11,337 nucleotides of DNA from Candidatus Latescibacterota bacterium (lineage in GTDB: Bacteria; Blakebacterota; Blakebacteria; Blakebacterales; Blakebacteraceae), in the NCBI GenBank assembly GCA_023135015.1, contig JAGLTZ010000203.1, forward strand, positions 1-11,337. The letters are read 5' to 3'. Shown piece after piece: positions 1 to 5,793 of the stretch. The notes under the pieces are model-generated. The model did not search any database. It had not been told where the DNA came from and was given only the letters and a program-made list of their open reading frames with translations. Each line of letters begins with the position of its first letter. The first letter of the stretch is position 1. The position numbers and the translations under genes were made by a program.

Positions 1-770
1 TGGAGGTCTTGTTGACGTGCTGGCCCCCCGCTCCGCTGGCCCGGTAAGTGTCGATCCTGAGATCGGCCTCATCTATCTCTATCGATATATCGTCGGCGAT
101 AGCCGGTGTCACAAAGACGCTAGCGAACGAGGTATGGCGCCTGGCATTGGCGTCGAAGGGACTGATGCGAACCAGCCTGTGTACGCCCGATTCAGCTTTA
201 AGGTAGCCGTATGCATAGCCGCCCTTCACCTCCAGAGTAACATCTTTGACGCCAGCTTCCTCTCCCGGTTGATAGTCGAGGACGGCGTGCTCGTAGCCCG
301 AGCGCTCGATCCAGCGTGCGTACATGCGAAAGAGCATCTCGGCCCAGTCCTGCGATTCGGTCCCCCCCGCCCCCGGGTGGATGGTGAGAATGGCGCCCAA
401 CCTGTCCTCGGGCTCCGAGAGCGTGCTTGCGAACTCCATGCGCTCCACTTCACCTTCCAGCTTCTCCAACCCCTGCCGGAGCTCATCTTCGAGCCCGGGA
501 TCCTCTTCCTCGGAGAGGAGTTCTTCCATCGCCTCCAGATCCTCTAGGTGCCCGCCGAGGATCCTCCACGGTTCAACCCTGGCCTTGGCGGCCTTGACTT
601 GGTCGATGACCTTCTGGGCCTTCGCGCGGTCGTCCCAGAAGCCGGGTTCGGCCATGCTGGCTTCCAGTTTCTTTAGTGTTTCTTCCTGCTGGGCGACTTC
701 AAAGAAACCTCCCGAGTTCGTCCACACGGGAGCGGAGGTCTTCAAGTCGATCTGTGTAGATGGTAGGCAT
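1..770 (-). CDS. prfB: Peptide chain release factor 2 (RF2), partial, with programmed +1 frameshift
   Basis: RF2 releases the finished peptide at UGA and UAA codons on the ribosome. The gene starts at ATG 770-768 and reads 23 codons (MPTIYTDRLEDL...LGRFL) to an in-frame TGA at 701-699. It then continues in the +1 frame from GAA at 700-698 and runs off the window at base 1. The joined protein would be at least 256 residues, against about 365 for full RF2, so roughly the last 110 residues lie outside. Visible motifs are GAGGTESQDWAEML in domain 2, the stop-codon-reading SPF tripeptide (about residues 203-205, in LVRISPFDANARRHTSF) and the catalytic GGQ (about 248-250, in GAGGQHVNKTS). The SPF tripeptide distinguishes it from RF1. 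The ATG lies 2 nt past the stop of the HIT gene, with only a weak Shine-Dalgarno site, so translational coupling is likely. RF2 identity is very sure. The frameshift is inferred from sequence and from the well-known E. coli mechanism. Confidence 0.97.
699..713 (-). promoter_or_regulatory. prfB: prfB programmed +1 frameshift site
   Basis: On the minus strand the sequence reads GGG AGG TTT CTT TGA A. A Shine-Dalgarno-like GGGAGG (713-708) sits 3 nt before the slippery CTT (704-702), which is followed by the TGA stop (701-699). This matches the layout of the E. coli site (AGGGGG UAU CUU UGA C). When RF2 is scarce, the ribosome slips from CUU to UUU and resumes at GAA, making full-length RF2. When RF2 is plentiful, translation ends after 23 residues. 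The sequence shows the motif and the two frames. The autoregulation is known for the family. Confidence 0.95.
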
Positions 771-772
771 GG

Positions 773-1435
773 CTATCGTTCGTTGGTTTTGCGGTCGAAT
801 ACCGGCCGCAGGCGTTCATAAGTATCCTCCAGCAACTCCGGCAGAACTCTCGTATCACCAAGGACAGGCATGAAATTAGTGTCTCCCCCCCACCGGGGCA
901 CAACGTGAAGATGGATATGATCTATGATACCCGCTCCAGCGGCCCTTCCCAGGTTGAAGCCTATATTGAATCCCTGTGCGTTAATTGTCTCCTCCAGCAC
1001 CTCCACGCACAAACCTGACACATTCATCATCTCGGTCAGGATCTCTTCGGTCAGATCCTGAAATCGGGCCTTGTGCGAGTAAGGCACCACCATCAGGTGG
1101 CCGGTATTATACGGATAACAGTTCATAATGACATAAGTATGATCGAAGCGGGCCAGGATCAGGGCCTGAGATTCAGGTATGTCGTCATCTGCCGGAATCG
1201 TACAGAAGACACACTCATCGGGTTGAGGCTCGGTAAAATAGGCGATCCTCCACGGCGCCCATAACCTCTCCGGCCCCGCTCCAACCGGCCTGTACCCGGG
1301 CTGTGGAGGGGTTTCCCTGCCTTCTCCACCTTCTACATTTTTCTGTCTCGTGTAGTCTTCCATATCAGATTCCAGGTCCTGCGGCTCCCGGAATCGGGTG
1401 CCGCAGATGTGACTGCTGCCGATCTCCGGCTCCAC
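773..1435 (-). CDS. HIT-family protein, Ap4A phosphorylase-like
   Basis: The 220-residue product is a histidine-triad nucleotide-binding protein. The triad HIHLHVVP lies at residues 173-180, with the middle His (175) expected to be the nucleophile that takes up the nucleoside monophosphate. Other marks are RLWAPWRIAYF (58-68), CVFC (75-78, probably a zinc pair), YPYNTGHLMVVP (107-118), GFNIGFNLG (155-163) and PRWGGDTNF (180-188). This set resembles mycobacterial-type diadenosine tetraphosphate phosphorylases more than the short HinT proteins. The exact substrate is not shown by sequence. The listed start is a GTG at 1435-1433 with no good ribosome site. The first ATG (1363-1361, residue 25) is a reasonable alternative because conservation begins only near residue 56. 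The stop TAG (775-773) lies 2 nt before the prfB start, so the two genes are almost surely one operon. Confidence 0.9.
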   Translation of the reverse strand: MEPEIGSSHICGTRFREPQDLESDMEDYTRQKNVEGGEGRETPPQPGYRPVGAGPERLWAPWRIAYFTEPQPDECVFCTIPADDDIPESQALILARFDHTYVIMNCYPYNTGHLMVVPYSHKARFQDLTEEILTEMMNVSGLCVEVLEETINAQGFNIGFNLGRAAGAGIIDHIHLHVVPRWGGDTNFMPVLGDTRVLPELLEDTYERLRPVFDRKTNER

Positions 1436-1475
1436 CCTGATGCCGTATCAGAACGGGCGCTCCTGCATACAACGG

Positions 1476-1504
1476 ATTATCTCAACGAATCGGCATGAGC
1501 GCAA
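1476..1504 (-). promoter_or_regulatory. Candidate sigma-70 promoter for the HIT-prfB operon
   Basis: The minus strand has TTGCGC (1504-1499), a 17-nt spacer and GATAAT (1481-1476). The -10 box matches the consensus at 5 of 6 positions and the -35 box at 3 of 6. The site lies about 41 bp upstream of the GTG at 1435. The remaining divergent gap (1505-1634) is AT-rich around 1535-1560 (TATGAT at 1549-1554), but I see no convincing -35 box for the plus-strand peptidase gene. Confidence 0.4.
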
Positions 1505-1634
1505 ATGTTGAACCCGCCGAAGGAACAACGAGACTTTGTTGAAATAATTATGATACAAACATACCTTCCCTGGGAAACCATCCTACATCCATCAGAGTGC
1601 CGCCCCCTTTTTGGCACAGGAGAAAAAACAAACA

Positions 1635-2747
1635 ATGAAAAAACCCAACACCAGAAAGCTGCTCCTCCTGGTTTCGGCAGCTTTTCTTTTCGCACACCTG
1701 CCGGCTTACGCCCAACAGCAGGAAGAACCTGCGAAGACCTTCACAGACATCAAAGTCTACGATCACACTTCTACAAAGAATCAGGCCAGCACCGGAACCT
1801 GCTGGTGCTTCTCCGCCATTTCCTTCCTGGAATCCGAGTTGATAAGGATGGGCAAGGGCCAGCACGAACTCTCGGAGATGTTCGTCGTTCACCATGTCTA
1901 TCTCGAAAAGGCCCGGACCTACATGCGCATGCACGGCAACAATAACTTCGGGCCCGGGGGGCTCGGCCACGATGTCTTCACTGCGATAATGGAGCATGGG
2001 ATAGTCACGGACGAGGATTACAGCGGCACGTGGGCCTACGAGACCCGTCACAACCACGGCGAGCTGCATCGTGCTCTGAGAGCATACATGGATGCCGTGC
2101 TGCGTTCACGCCCGGGACCTTCACGCAAGTGGGAGTCGGGCCTGCGGGGAATCCTCGACGCATACCTGAGACCCCTGCCTGAAGAAATCACTGTCGAGCG
2201 AAGAGAGATAACGCCCGGGCAGTTCGCCGATGATGTCCTGGGCCTGGAGATGGACGACTATGTCGAGATCACTTCATTCTCGCACATGCCGTTCTATGAA
2301 AAGGTGTGCCTGCTGGTTGCCGACAACTGGGTCCGCGACGACGAGACCTGGAACCTGCCCGTGGACGATGTGATGAAGATCATAGAGCACGCATTGATGA
2401 ACGGCTACACGGTCGTTTACGGAGGGGACGTAAGCGAGAAGGGGTTCGATCAGAAGAAGGGATATGCCACCTGGAACGAAGACAGCACCGCCACCCAGGA
2501 GGAACGGCAGGAGATGTGGGACCGGTGGACCACTACCGACGATCACGGTATGCATATCGTGGGCATCGCCAGAGACGAAGAGGGGAAGACATTCTACCGT
2601 GTCAAGAACTCGTGGGGTGCCGACAACGGTCCTTACGGTGGGCATATCTACATGTCCGAGAACTTCATCCGGGCGAAATTCGACCTGATCACGATACACA
2701 TGGACGCGATCCCCGACGATATCCGGGCCAGGATGAAAATCAACTGA
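1635..2747 (+). CDS. Secreted C1 family cysteine peptidase (bleomycin hydrolase/PepC type)
   Basis: A papain-fold peptidase of 370 residues, probably acting as an aminopeptidase outside the cytoplasm. The first 26 residues form a signal peptide: basic MKKPNTRK, hydrophobic LLLLVSAAFLFAHL, then PAYA before QQQ. The oxyanion Gln and catalytic Cys lie in NQASTGTCWCFS (Gln50, Cys56). The catalytic His is in DDHGMHIVG (about His304) and the Asn in RVKNSWGADNGPYGG (about Asn325), so the triad is complete. The C1B-type pattern (NQ..TG.CW.F, then a .HGM motif and KNSWG) and the large insert between Cys and His fit bleomycin hydrolase/PepC rather than short papains. Cytosolic PepC lacks a signal peptide, so export is notable but is known in other bacteria. 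The ATG at 1635 is chosen over the TTG at 1611 because it gives a clean signal peptide and has AGGAG at 1618-1622, 12 nt upstream. It converges on the selenoprotein gene. Confidence 0.92.
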   Translation: MKKPNTRKLLLLVSAAFLFAHLPAYAQQQEEPAKTFTDIKVYDHTSTKNQASTGTCWCFSAISFLESELIRMGKGQHELSEMFVVHHVYLEKARTYMRMHGNNNFGPGGLGHDVFTAIMEHGIVTDEDYSGTWAYETRHNHGELHRALRAYMDAVLRSRPGPSRKWESGLRGILDAYLRPLPEEITVERREITPGQFADDVLGLEMDDYVEITSFSHMPFYEKVCLLVADNWVRDDETWNLPVDDVMKIIEHALMNGYTVVYGGDVSEKGFDQKKGYATWNEDSTATQEERQEMWDRWTTTDDHGMHIVGIARDEEGKTFYRVKNSWGADNGPYGGHIYMSENFIRAKFDLITIHMDAIPDDIRARMKIN

Positions 2748-2771
2748 AGTAGACTTCCAGCTCCTTACAAC

Positions 2772-2813
2772 AAAGTCCCCCTGGCGGGCTCACCATGCCG
2801 CCAGAGGGACTTT
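2772..2813. terminator. Probable bidirectional hairpin terminator
   Basis: AAAGTCCC (2772-2779) pairs with GGGACTTT (2806-2813). After one C-A mismatch, CTGGCGG (2781-2787) pairs with CCGCCAG (2798-2804), leaving a 10-nt loop. The plus strand then runs into TTTCGTTCCTTTC, and the minus strand into TTTGTTGT. The right arm also encodes the last residues of the minus-strand selenoprotein (KVPLAA), and that gene's TGA stop (2792-2790) is in the loop. The position between two convergent genes and the structure fit termination in both directions. Confidence 0.8.
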
Positions 2814-3437
2814 CGTTCCTTTCAACAGTTTGTCCAGGATCTCGCCCCAGCCTTCAATATTCGCCCACGACTCCTTGTGAACGATCTTGCCTCCCTTATC
2901 AATGATGTAGGCGCTGTTCGGAAGCCGTCCGTAGGTCGTGCGAACCTCGTTGTCCATCTCATCGATCACGATAGTTGTCGCGGGGTTAAGGTCGTCGCAG
3001 GTCCTCTGGGCAAGGTGCTTGCGCTGTTCGTATGTCTCCGGCTGATCGATGTCGCTGAACATCATCTGGTTGGGATGTGCTTCACGCTGGTAGAGGATGA
3101 TAAAGGTAACCTTCTCCTCGTACTTCTCCCTGATCTCTTCAACGGCGGAAGCCTTCCGCCGGAATGGCGGTCAGGTAAACGAGCCGAATTCTATTACAAC
3201 AGGCCCCCTGGCATATGCCTCACTGAGCGAGAATTCATCCCCTTCGAGGGTCTTCAGAGTGAAATCAGGAGCCATCTCACCTGCCTTTGGAGATCGTTCC
3301 TCGAAGCCCTCGAACATCGACATCCCCCTCCTCCTTGGCTGCTGCTCCTGCTGTGCGTAGCTGAGATAAGGCAACAGAAGAATCGCGAGCAGCGCCACCG
3401 AGACAACGGCCCCCGGGCGAGCACCTTTTCTGATCAT
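2790..3437 (-). CDS. Exported iodothyronine deiodinase-like selenoprotein (thioredoxin fold, in-frame UGA = Sec89)
   Basis: One frame of 215 residues runs from ATG 3437-3435 to TGA 2792-2790, interrupted only by UGA at 3173-3171 (codon 89). Reading that UGA as selenocysteine gives VVIEFGSFT-U-PPFRRK, the active-site signature of the deiodinase family (FGS.TUPPF). Further family marks follow: ILYQREAHP (114-122, like the EAHP region of deiodinases) and YGRLPNSAYIIDKGG. Residues 1-28 form a signal peptide (MIRKG, then VVSVALLAILLLPYLSYA before QQ), so the enzyme is exported. APDFTLKTLEGDEFSL (56-71) is a standard redoxin start. The start has AGAGG (3448-3444) 6 nt upstream. An ordinary gene caller will split it into an 88-residue and a 91-residue ORF. 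A nonsense mutation is unlikely because the UGA falls exactly on the Sec site and both flanks are intact. The activity is unknown: reductive dehalogenation or thiol-redox chemistry are both possible. No thyroid-hormone role is implied. Confidence 0.93.
3138..3164 (-). promoter_or_regulatory. Bacterial SECIS element for Sec89
   Basis: Just after the UGA (3173-3171) the mRNA folds as a perfect 8-bp stem, CGGCGGAA (3161-3154) with UUCCGCCG (3150-3143), closed by a 3-nt loop GGC (3153-3151). Three more pairs, UUC (3164-3162) with GAA (3140-3138), can extend it across a UU bulge. The loop begins 17 nt after the UGA and has G in its first two positions. This fits what is known of bacterial SECIS hairpins recognised by SelB, where a G in the apical loop and a UGA-to-loop distance of about 16-37 nt are usual. 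The element also codes for FRRKASAVE. A competing pairing of CCGCC (3170-3166) with GGCGG (3160-3156) is possible. Confidence 0.82.
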
Positions 3438-3459
3438 GATCTACCTCTTAGATGTAAAG

Positions 3460-3473
3460 CGTTGGTACCAACG
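3460..3473. promoter_or_regulatory. 14-bp perfect palindrome, candidate operator
   Basis: CGTTGGTACCAACG is its own reverse complement over 14 bp. It lies 23 bp upstream of the selenoprotein ATG and directly next to the candidate -10 box (3480-3475), where a repressor would overlap the transcription start. No regulator can be named. Confidence 0.4.
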
Positions 3474-3474
3474 A

Positions 3475-3504
3475 CTAATACCACCACATATGACAAAGCT
3501 TCAA
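3475..3504 (-). promoter_or_regulatory. Candidate promoter for the selenoprotein gene
   Basis: The minus strand has TTGAAG (3504-3499), an 18-nt spacer and TATTAG (3480-3475), each close to the sigma-70 consensus at 4 of 6 positions. Transcription would start inside or next to the 14-bp palindrome. The match is modest, and I see no stronger candidate in the 186-bp divergent gap. On the plus strand, CTGACA (3585-3590) with a 17-nt spacer and TTTAGT (3608-3613) could serve the neighbouring TPR gene, but would leave almost no leader. Confidence 0.3.
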
Positions 3505-3623
3505 CCGATCCTCGTTACCACATGTCTTCTCACCGCTGGTCTTCATGTCCAAAATGATATATTCTCTCCTGGTTAAAACCCGGTCTGACATCATCAATCC
3601 AACACTGTTTAGTGATACGGACA

Positions 3624-4313
3624 ATGAGCAATTCAAACGATACTAATTTGAAGGAAAGAGTTGCTGCCTTCATTCGCTATCACCGCAAGCAGTTCGGGAA
3701 CACGAAAGACAGGGATTTCTGGCTCCGCTGGCGGGCGGGAGTCTTGATGGGAGCAATAGGCCTTTTCACCTTCCAATTTTTCGCGTTCGCTTTCGATATC
3801 ATGGGCAGACACGTATTAGCCAAGATATTCAGATACGGATCTCTCTTGATGCCCGTATTAGGTATCCTCCTCAACGATGCAATCGGGGTGTTTGCTGACC
3901 GCGTGTTCGGCAGCATCTACCTGCCTAAAGGAGGAAAGACAGCCCGGGCCCACAGTGAGGGAGAAGCCATGTTCCAGAGGCAACAGTTTGAGGAAGCGGT
4001 CGACTGGTTTGTCGCGGCCGTAATGGCCGACCCCACTGACTGGGAGGCTCAGCTGCGGGTAGTGGAAATCCTGGCAGAGCGCTTTGACGACCCGGAACGG
4101 CTGGCGGAAGAACGAAACCGCCTTCTGAAGACAAAAGAAGTCCCCGAGGGACTATGGATACAGACCGCCTTTGACCTCGGGGAAGATTGTGAACGCCTCA
4201 ACCGTCCCGATCGTGCCATCAACATCTACAAAGGTCTGTTGTGGCGGCTCCCCGAAGGGCCTGACGCCGACGAAGTACGCCGCCGCCTTGAAAACTTGGG
4301 AACGACGTACTAG
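3624..4313 (+). CDS. Membrane-anchored protein with TPR-like repeats, unknown function
   Basis: I do not recognise this 229-residue protein as a named family. Residues 1-37 are polar and basic (KERVAAFIRYHRKQFG...WLRWR). A hydrophobic segment at about 38-59 (GVLMGAIGLFTFQFFAFAF) is a likely membrane span, and a second hydrophobic stretch at about 72-95 may be another. From about residue 110 the protein is soluble and helical: AHSEGEAMFQRQQFEEAVDWF followed by AAVMADPTDWEAQLRVVEIL looks like a TPR unit, and TAFDLGEDCERLNRPDRAIN with IYKGLLWRLP like a second. Such proteins often tether partners at the membrane, but nothing here shows which. ATG 3624 has no good Shine-Dalgarno site. GTG 3612 (4 residues longer) is an alternative. 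The dehydrogenase gene follows 45 bp downstream on the same strand. Confidence 0.8.
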   Translation: MSNSNDTNLKERVAAFIRYHRKQFGNTKDRDFWLRWRAGVLMGAIGLFTFQFFAFAFDIMGRHVLAKIFRYGSLLMPVLGILLNDAIGVFADRVFGSIYLPKGGKTARAHSEGEAMFQRQQFEEAVDWFVAAVMADPTDWEAQLRVVEILAERFDDPERLAEERNRLLKTKEVPEGLWIQTAFDLGEDCERLNRPDRAINIYKGLLWRLPEGPDADEVRRRLENLGTTY

Positions 4314-4358
4314 GAGCCAAATATCGCGCAATACCCGAGAGGATAAGGAGACAACCCC

Positions 4359-5387
4359 ATGGCCGAAGGAATTCGTGCAGTTCAGTATGGGTGCGGGCCC
4401 ATCGGATTAGGCGTGACCTCGCTGGCGGCTCATCGCAAGGACATCGAACTGGTGGGAGCGGTAGACATCGACCCGGAAATCGTCGGAAGTGATCTGGGTG
4501 AGATGGCAGATCTCGATGATAAGCTTGGAATAGTCATCACTGATGATGCAGGGACGCTGCTGTCCGAAGTGAAACCCGACATCGCTTTCCACACGACCGG
4601 CTCGAGTTTCAGGAACGTGTACAGCCAGCTTGAGGACATTGTCAGGGCGGGAGTCAACATCGTATCCACCTGCGAGGAATTGTCCTTCCCCTACAAGCGG
4701 GAACCCGATCTGGCCGCCCAGCTGGATTCGCTGGCGAAGGAGAACGGCGTGACCGTCCTGGGGACCGGAATCAACCCGGGCTTCCTTATGGACACCTGGC
4801 CTCTGAGCATGACCGCGGTCTGTCGCGATGTAGAGGAGGTGAAAGCGGTACGGATCCAGGATGCCTCTTCCCGCAGGCTCCCCTTCCAGAAGAAGATCGG
4901 CGCGGGCCGTACGCCCGACGAATTCCAGAACCTGATTGACGAAGGCACCCTCCGTCACGTAGGTCTCCCCGAGTCGACCGCAATGATCGCCGCGGGCCTG
5001 GGATGGGAACTGGACGAGATCACAGAGGAGATCGGCCCTGTGATGGCCGAAAGCCAGGTCAGCAGCCCCCACCTCACGGTAGAACCAGGTCAGGCCGCAG
5101 GCGTGAAGCAGATAAGTCACGGCCTCATCGCCGGCAAAGAAGTGGTCACACTCGAGTTCCAGGCCTATATCGGAGCCCCCGAGACGTACGACGCCGTCTA
5201 TATCAAGGGCACTCCGAACATGGAAGTCGTCATCAAGGGCGGAACCCACGGCGACATCGGCACAGCGGCCATGGTTGTCAATGCTGCAAGAAGAGTGGTC
5301 GAAGCTCCGCCAGGGCTGCTGACGATGAAGGATGTTCCCGTCGTGGTCTGCACAGCCGGCTCAAGCTACGCCGGATACTCCAAGTGA
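4359..5387 (+). CDS. NAD(P)-dependent dehydrogenase, 2,4-diaminopentanoate dehydrogenase/DapB-like
   Basis: The 342-residue product has an N-terminal Rossmann fold: VQYGCGPIGLG (8-18) is the dinucleotide-binding loop, and VDIDPE (35-40) ends the second strand with acidic residues. The region FHTTGSS...VNIVSTCEELSFPY (77-111) and GTGINPGFLMD (135-145) match the DapB-related group that includes 2,4-diaminopentanoate dehydrogenase of ornithine fermentation. DASSRRLPFQKKIGAG (168-183) also resembles that group. It is much longer than true DapB (about 270 residues) and lacks an evident lysine-pathway context. The genes expected beside an ornithine-degradation dehydrogenase (ornithine aminomutase, ord thiolase) are absent, so the substrate is uncertain. 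The start is well set: AAGGAG (about 4345-4350) lies 8 nt before the ATG. It may be co-transcribed with the upstream TPR gene. It ends 25 bp from the convergent rplQ stop, with no clear terminator between. Confidence 0.78.
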   Translation: MAEGIRAVQYGCGPIGLGVTSLAAHRKDIELVGAVDIDPEIVGSDLGEMADLDDKLGIVITDDAGTLLSEVKPDIAFHTTGSSFRNVYSQLEDIVRAGVNIVSTCEELSFPYKREPDLAAQLDSLAKENGVTVLGTGINPGFLMDTWPLSMTAVCRDVEEVKAVRIQDASSRRLPFQKKIGAGRTPDEFQNLIDEGTLRHVGLPESTAMIAAGLGWELDEITEEIGPVMAESQVSSPHLTVEPGQAAGVKQISHGLIAGKEVVTLEFQAYIGAPETYDAVYIKGTPNMEVVIKGGTHGDIGTAAMVVNAARRVVEAPPGLLTMKDVPVVVCTAGSSYAGYSK

Positions 5388-5412
5388 AGCCAACAGCTCC
5401 CGCCGGTGCAGG

Positions 5413-5790
5413 TCAGCTTTCCTCGTCCTGCATTCCGCGGCCGACCAGCTCGATCAATGCGATATCCGCAGCGTCGGATTTTCGGAATCCCAGTTTGACG
5501 ATCCGCGTATAACCTCCGTTGCGGTCTGCAAACGAGGGGGCCACTTCTTGGAAGAGGCGGTCCACGACCTCTTTTTTCTTCAGCTTCTTCAGAGCTTCGC
5601 GGCGGCTGTGCAGATCCCCCTTTTTCGCACGTGTAACCAATTTCTCGGCGTAGGGTCTCAACTCTTTCGCTTTAGCCAGCGTGGTCACTATACGGTCTTC
5701 TAAAAACAATTGCTGAGCCAGACCGGAGAGCATCGCCCGCCGGTGGGATGCGGTTCGCGAAAGCTTCCGCCCTTTTTTACGGTGCCGCAT
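5413..5790 (-). CDS. rplQ: 50S ribosomal protein L17
   Basis: 125 residues, normal for bacterial L17, a large-subunit protein near the peptide exit tunnel. The family start [20 protein letters not shown] is complete, followed by [33 protein letters not shown] and a typical C-terminal end with [27 protein letters not shown]. The ATG (5790-5788) follows the rpoA stop after 3 nt, and its ribosome site AGGAG lies inside the last rpoA codons, so the two are coupled. It is the last gene of the alpha operon here. The gap of 25 bp to the convergent dehydrogenase holds no clear hairpin plus T-run. Confidence 0.98.
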   Translation of the reverse strand: MRHRKKGRKLSRTASHRRAMLSGLAQQLFLEDRIVTTLAKAKELRPYAEKLVTRAKKGDLHSRREALKKLKKKEVVDRLFQEVAPSFADRNGGYTRIVKLGFRKSDAADIALIELVGRGMQDEES

Positions 5791-5793
5791 CTT

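Noticed and set aside
226..821. Several open frames on both strands across the prfB region
   Set aside because: They are shadows. The real gene was hidden because it needs a frameshift and runs off the window.
1549..1554. TATGAT as a -10 box for the peptidase gene
   Set aside because: No acceptable -35 box lies 16-19 nt upstream, so it is not listed as a promoter.
1611..1634. TTG start of the peptidase at 1611
   Set aside because: The upstream part overlaps its own ribosome site. The ATG at 1635 gives a clean signal peptide.
1436..1634. Riboswitch or small RNA in the divergent gap
   Set aside because: No recognisable conserved RNA motif or strong hairpin was seen by eye.
1477..1695. 72-residue minus-strand ORF in the divergent gap
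   Set aside because: No family resemblance. It overlaps the start of the peptidase gene and has no good ribosome site.
3171..3437. Stand-alone 88-residue ORF or pseudogene broken by a nonsense codon
   Set aside because: The frame continues intact past the UGA for 126 more codons, the UGA falls on the conserved Sec site, and a SECIS-like hairpin follows.
4407..5249. 280-residue open frame on the minus strand
   Set aside because: It is antisense to the clearly conserved dehydrogenase and shows no recognisable domain. It is a shadow of GC-rich codon use.
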